From Oscillospiraceae bacterium (GTDB lineage Bacteria > Bacillota > Clostridia > Oscillospirales > Oscillospiraceae): DNA of 8,984 nt. The notes under the pieces were generated by a model. It ran no database searches and had not been told where the DNA came from. It saw only the letters and a list, made by a program, of their open reading frames with translations. The DNA lies in NCBI GenBank assembly GCA_016292445.1, contig JAEDIN010000046.1, forward strand, positions 1 through 8,984. The letters are read 5' to 3'. Below, one piece after another: positions 6,811 to 8,984 of the stretch. Position 1 is the first letter of the stretch. Each line of letters opens with the position of its first letter. The position numbers and the translations under genes are program-made.

Positions 6811-8325
6811 ATGAAAAAAAGACTCATCAGCTTGTTCATGGTGGCGATAATGTCGGTTTCGCTGCTTGCAATACCGTCGAGCGCGGATAAGACGCTCGGC
6901 GCTTATACCACGGCGGCTCTCAACCTGAGAAAGAGCGCCGGTACAAGTGCTTCGATAATTATGACTATGCCCAAGGGGGCGGAGGTCATTGTGCTGTCAA
7001 CATCAAACGGGTGGAGCAAGGTCATGTATAACAACACCCTTGGCTACGCCTCGAAGGATTACCTTAAGAGCGACAGCAGCGTCAGCGGCAACTTCGGCAC
7101 GGGCACGATAACCGGCTCTGATGTGCGTATGCGCAAGGGCCCGTCGACGAGCTATTCCATAGTCGGCACCTACGACAAGGGCACCAAGATGACCGTTACC
7201 GGAGCGAAGGGCGGCTGGTATGCCGTAAAATATAACGGCAAGACAGGATATGTAAGGTATGATTACATGTCTATATCCGTTACTCCCAAATCAACCGATT
7301 CAAGTTCCAAGACCACCTATACCGGCGTAATAAACGGCACGGATGTGCGTATGCGCAAGGGCCCGTCAACGAGCTATTCCATAGTCGGCACATATGATAA
7401 GGGCACAAAGATGACGATTACCGGTTCGCAGAAGGGCTGGTACAAGGTCAGCTATAACGGCAAGACCGGATATGTCAGCAGCGATTATATGCGCCTAACC
7501 CCCAAAACCGCTTACAGCAGTGCAAAAAACGGCGTAGTCTGCGATACGGGGGCAAGACTGAGAATGGGCCCCTCAACAAGCTTTGCAACGCTCACCACAT
7601 TCAGTAACGGTACTAAGGGTAAGATAAGCGGCATTTACGGCGATTGGTATGAGGTTACGGTAAACGGGAAGTACGGCTATATGCACAAAAGCGTGCTCTC
7701 CGTCAGCTCAACCAACTCCGTCCCTTTACCTAAGGAAACGATGGAAGCTGCCGGAATCGTGACTGCAAACTCTGTTCGTATAAGGTCCGGCCCGAGTACA
7801 GGCTACTCGATCATAGGATATTGCGACAGCGGGGCAAAGGTCAAGATAACGGGCAAGACCGGAAATTGGTATGCAATCACGGTCAATAACACTAAGGGCT
7901 ATATGAGCGCAGATTATATAAAGATCAAAACCAATGGTGAAAGCGCCGACAGTCAGCTCGGCAGGCAGATAGTCGCAACCGCAAAGCAATATCTCGGAAC
8001 GCCGTATGTCTACGGCGGAGCGTCTCCGAAGGGCTTTGACTGCTCGGGATTAGTGTACTATGTCTACGGACAATACGGCTACAAGCTTCAGCGCGGTGCA
8101 GGCAGCCAGTATAAATATGACGGCACTCCAGTTTCCAAGAGCGATCTCCAGCCGGGCGATCTGGTTTATTTCTCGGATAATGTTGATCCGATAGGCCATG
8201 TCGGAATGTACATAGGTAACGGCCAATTCATACATGCGTCCTCCGGTAAAGGTCAGGTAATTATCACGGATTTGGATTCCTACTACTATAAAGAGCACTA
8301 CACCGGTGCAAGACGCATTATATAG
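6811..8325 (+). CDS. Secreted cell-wall hydrolase with five bacterial SH3 domains and a C-terminal NlpC/P60 domain
   Basis: NlpC/P60 enzymes are cysteine endopeptidases that cut stem peptides of peptidoglycan, usually the D-Glu-diamino acid bond; SH3b domains bind the wall. The 504-aa product begins with a signal peptide (MKKRLISLFM... to PSSA, likely cut after A25). Five SH3b domains follow at about 28-86, 97-154, 169-229, 239-298 and 313-373. Copies 2 to 5 carry a core like VRMRKGPSTSYS and all five end in a GY-V/M/A-DY-like motif. The NlpC/P60 domain (about 381-504) has FDCSGL with C411, GHVGMYIGNG with H463 and FIHASS with H475, the expected Cys-His-His triad. CGGAG 7 nt before the ATG sets the start. 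The gene has its own strong promoter and is divergent from apbE. Cell separation, wall turnover or spore-related lysis are all possible. Confidence 0.95.
   Translation: MKKRLISLFMVAIMSVSLLAIPSSADKTLGAYTTAALNLRKSAGTSASIIMTMPKGAEVIVLSTSNGWSKVMYNNTLGYASKDYLKSDSSVSGNFGTGTITGSDVRMRKGPSTSYSIVGTYDKGTKMTVTGAKGGWYAVKYNGKTGYVRYDYMSISVTPKSTDSSSKTTYTGVINGTDVRMRKGPSTSYSIVGTYDKGTKMTITGSQKGWYKVSYNGKTGYVSSDYMRLTPKTAYSSAKNGVVCDTGARLRMGPSTSFATLTTFSNGTKGKISGIYGDWYEVTVNGKYGYMHKSVLSVSSTNSVPLPKETMEAAGIVTANSVRIRSGPSTGYSIIGYCDSGAKVKITGKTGNWYAITVNNTKGYMSADYIKIKTNGESADSQLGRQIVATAKQYLGTPYVYGGASPKGFDCSGLVYYVYGQYGYKLQRGAGSQYKYDGTPVSKSDLQPGDLVYFSDNVDPIGHVGMYIGNGQFIHASSGKGQVIITDLDSYYYKEHYTGARRII
7102..7491 (+). repeat. Tandem duplication of an SH3-domain coding unit (222-bp period)
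   Basis: SH3 domains 2 and 3 are encoded by copies at about 7102-7269 and 7324-7491, offset by exactly 222 bp (74 codons). Over 7120-7194 against 7342-7416 I count six differences in 75 bp, all at third codon positions, so the 25 encoded residues (DVRMRKGPSTSY... to ...KGTKMT) are identical. The rest of each domain is more diverged. Domains 1, 4 and 5 are only related at protein level. Confidence 0.85.
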
Positions 8326-8350
8326 TTGTTTAAAATAAAAAAACGGCCGT

Positions 8351-8609
8351 TGAATTTAAAGTGACCCCAAAAAGTCAGACAATAATTTAAAGTAAGAATT
8401 GTTCAGGCAGCCTAAAGGGCTTGCTGTCTGCTAACCGCAGGTGGCAGGCCCTTTAGCTTTACCTTGATACGGCGGTTGTTGCGGTAATCAAGATACTATA
8501 TTGGATCCTGCTTGAAATGCTCAATGGATTCAAACACTTGCAAATAGAGCAATTCGCTATTGAGCAAGCCGAAGAAGTTTTCCGTAACAGCATTATTCGG
8601 ATGACCGGT
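8351..8609 (-). mobile_element. Truncated IS3-family (IS150-type) insertion sequence, 3' end only
   Basis: A right-hand IS end begins with TG at 8351 (TGAATTTAAAGTGACCCC...), resembling ends of IS150-group elements, whose outward sequence carries GTGACCCCAAAAAG. The end of a transposase gene lies inside, read leftwards. Homology is lost beyond about 8609, and no matching opposite inverted repeat is visible up to 8984, so the rest of the element has been deleted. The insertion point lies directly after an A-rich/CGGCCG stretch downstream of the NlpC/P60 gene. Confidence 0.8.
8403..8609 (-). pseudogene. IS3-family transposase OrfB, C-terminal remnant with two stop codons
   Basis: Read on the minus strand, the frame gives GHPNNAVTENFFGLLNSE, then LLYLQVFESIEHFK, then YLDYRNNRRIKVKLKGLPP. 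This is the typical C-terminal part of IS150-type OrfB (DNAVxENFF, SELxY, YNxxRxKxxLKGxxP), the integrase-core region holding the last acidic residue of the DDE triad (the E of ENFF). An in-frame TAG at 8496-8498 replaces the codon before YLDY, and a second TAG at 8412-8414 lies just before the natural end (AA, then TGA at 8403-8405). The N-terminal two thirds of OrfB and all of OrfA are missing. It cannot encode an active transposase. Confidence 0.85.
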
Positions 8610-8773
8610 TATTCAGAAACAGCAAAGAAAAAGCGAGGTAAAAAGCCCGGCTAAAACTTACGGGCGGCGGTATCCCTGTGTACCACAGAGCAGGACTCCC
8701 GCAGTTATAAAACAGATGAAAGAATGCGGTTGCTGAGTTCTTTCTGACTTGCTTGCCTTTGGCTTAGGAGTTC
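8610..8773. other. Stretch without a recognisable gene
   Basis: I see no RNA gene, repeat or convincing coding region. A 17-codon plus-strand frame at 8601-8654 (MTGYSETAKKKRGKKPG) has no Shine-Dalgarno and begins inside the IS remnant. Stops are frequent in all frames read. It may be decayed mobile-element sequence, since it abuts the broken edge of the IS. Confidence 0.5.
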
Positions 8774-8802
8774 TTGACATCCGATTGAAACTGTGCAATA
8801 AT
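8774..8802 (+). promoter_or_regulatory. Consensus-like sigma-A promoter with no clear gene behind it
   Basis: TTGACA at 8774-8779, a 17-bp spacer and AATAAT at 8797-8802 form a strong promoter, reinforced by TG at 8794-8795 (extended -10 position). Transcription would start near 8809 and read rightwards through two inverted repeats toward the window end. The adjacent gene at the edge runs the other way, so this promoter is either an orphan, drives a small RNA, or serves a gene beyond the window. Confidence 0.55.
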
Positions 8803-8811
8803 TACAGTAAT

Positions 8812-8841
8812 AAATTGTAAAAGTTTTTGGCGGTACAATTT
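8812..8841 (+). repeat. 8-bp inverted repeat just after the 8774 promoter
   Basis: AAATTGTA (8812-8819) and TACAATTT (8834-8841) are exact reverse complements 14 nt apart. They begin about 10 bp after the -10 box, so they could be a repressor operator or the first hairpin of the leader. Confidence 0.45.
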
Positions 8842-8847
8842 GTGGGT

Positions 8848-8877
8848 GTTTTGGCCCTGTTTTCACAGGGTAAAAAC
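8848..8877 (+). repeat. Leader hairpin downstream of the 8774 promoter
   Basis: CCCTGT (8855-8860) pairs with ACAGGG (8865-8870) across a TTTC loop. An outer helix GTTTT (8848-8852) with AAAAC (8873-8877) extends it after a 2x2 internal loop. There is no T-run after it on the plus strand, so it does not look like a terminator in that direction. Confidence 0.45.
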
Positions 8878-8927
8878 GGGACAAGTCCAAGAAAAGCACA
8901 AGGTCAATCTGCGAGGAGACACAAAAA

Positions 8928-8959
8928 ATGGAGGGCAAGGCTTTCGCCTCGCCCTCCAT
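8928..8959 (-). terminator. Rho-independent terminator of the minus-strand gene at the right edge
   Basis: Arms 8928-8941 and 8946-8959 form a 14-bp GC-rich stem with one mismatch and a 4-nt loop. On the minus strand it is followed at once by a run of six T (the A-run at 8922-8927 on the plus strand), the canonical intrinsic terminator layout. It begins 12 nt after the stop codon of the edge gene. Confidence 0.85.
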
Positions 8960-8971
8960 CAAGGGATTAAA

Positions 8972-8984
8972 TTACTCTTCGGCG
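8972..8984 (-). CDS. 3' end of an unidentified minus-strand gene, cut by the window edge
   Basis: Read on the minus strand from the edge, the last codons GCC GAA GAG TAA give Ala-Glu-Glu-stop, followed 12 nt later by a strong terminator. The terminator is the main reason to believe a gene ends here. An acidic C-terminus is all that can be seen; the product cannot be named. Confidence 0.45.

Noticed and set aside
8601..8654. 17-codon plus-strand frame MTGYSETAKKKRGKKPG
   Set aside because: No ribosome binding site, begins in the IS remnant on the opposite strand, too short to support.
8705..8962. 85-aa minus-strand open frame
   Set aside because: It begins inside the terminator hairpin, runs across the orphan promoter and leader, and its sequence resembles no protein.
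1..8984. CRISPR array, tRNA or rRNA genes, defence or prophage genes
   Set aside because: No regularly spaced direct repeats, no cloverleaf or rRNA sequence, and no recognisable defence or phage proteins were found; the only mobile element is the IS remnant.

Overview
The window looks like chromosome from an endospore-forming member of the Clostridia, most likely an Oscillospiraceae/Ruminococcaceae-type gut Firmicute. The grounds are a full SpoIIE phosphatase, AGGAG-type ribosome binding sites, sigma-A promoters, a Firmicute-style lipoprotein ApbE, an SH3/NlpC-P60 cell-wall hydrolase and roughly balanced GC. No species is claimed.

Layout. Positions 1-138 hold the spoIIE promoter region, with a TATAAT box framed by a 9-bp inverted repeat. 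spoIIE (139-2472, +) is followed by a small gene for a protein with a C-terminal membrane segment (2478-2807, +), whose Shine-Dalgarno sequence spans the spoIIE stop codon. A 14-bp hairpin (2821-2853) separates this pair from a convergent minus-strand operon that reads, in transcription order, apbE (6544-5492), recG (5421-3367) and an unrecognised 171-aa gene (3354-2839). A second strong hairpin (5445-5477) lies between apbE and recG. A 266-bp divergent region (6545-6810) carries a very good sigma-A promoter for a secreted protein with five SH3 domains and an NlpC/P60 domain (6811-8325, +), and a weaker extended -10 promoter candidate for apbE.

The last 660 bp are accessory sequence. They begin with the decayed 3' end of an IS3-family (IS150-type) element in minus orientation (8351 to about 8609), with two in-frame stops. 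A stretch in which I see no gene follows (about 8610-8773). Next comes an apparently orphan sigma-A promoter with a structured leader (8774-8877). A strong minus-strand terminator (8928-8959) and the last three codons of a minus-strand gene cut by the window edge complete the region.

Functionally, SpoIIE (sigma-F activation), RecG (replication-fork repair), ApbE (flavinylation of exported redox proteins) and the NlpC/P60 enzyme (peptidoglycan turnover) are separate housekeeping or developmental functions. I see no defence island, CRISPR array or dedicated new system. The most interesting unknowns are the small protein tied to SpoIIE, the 171-aa gene after recG, and the promoter/leader region at the right edge.
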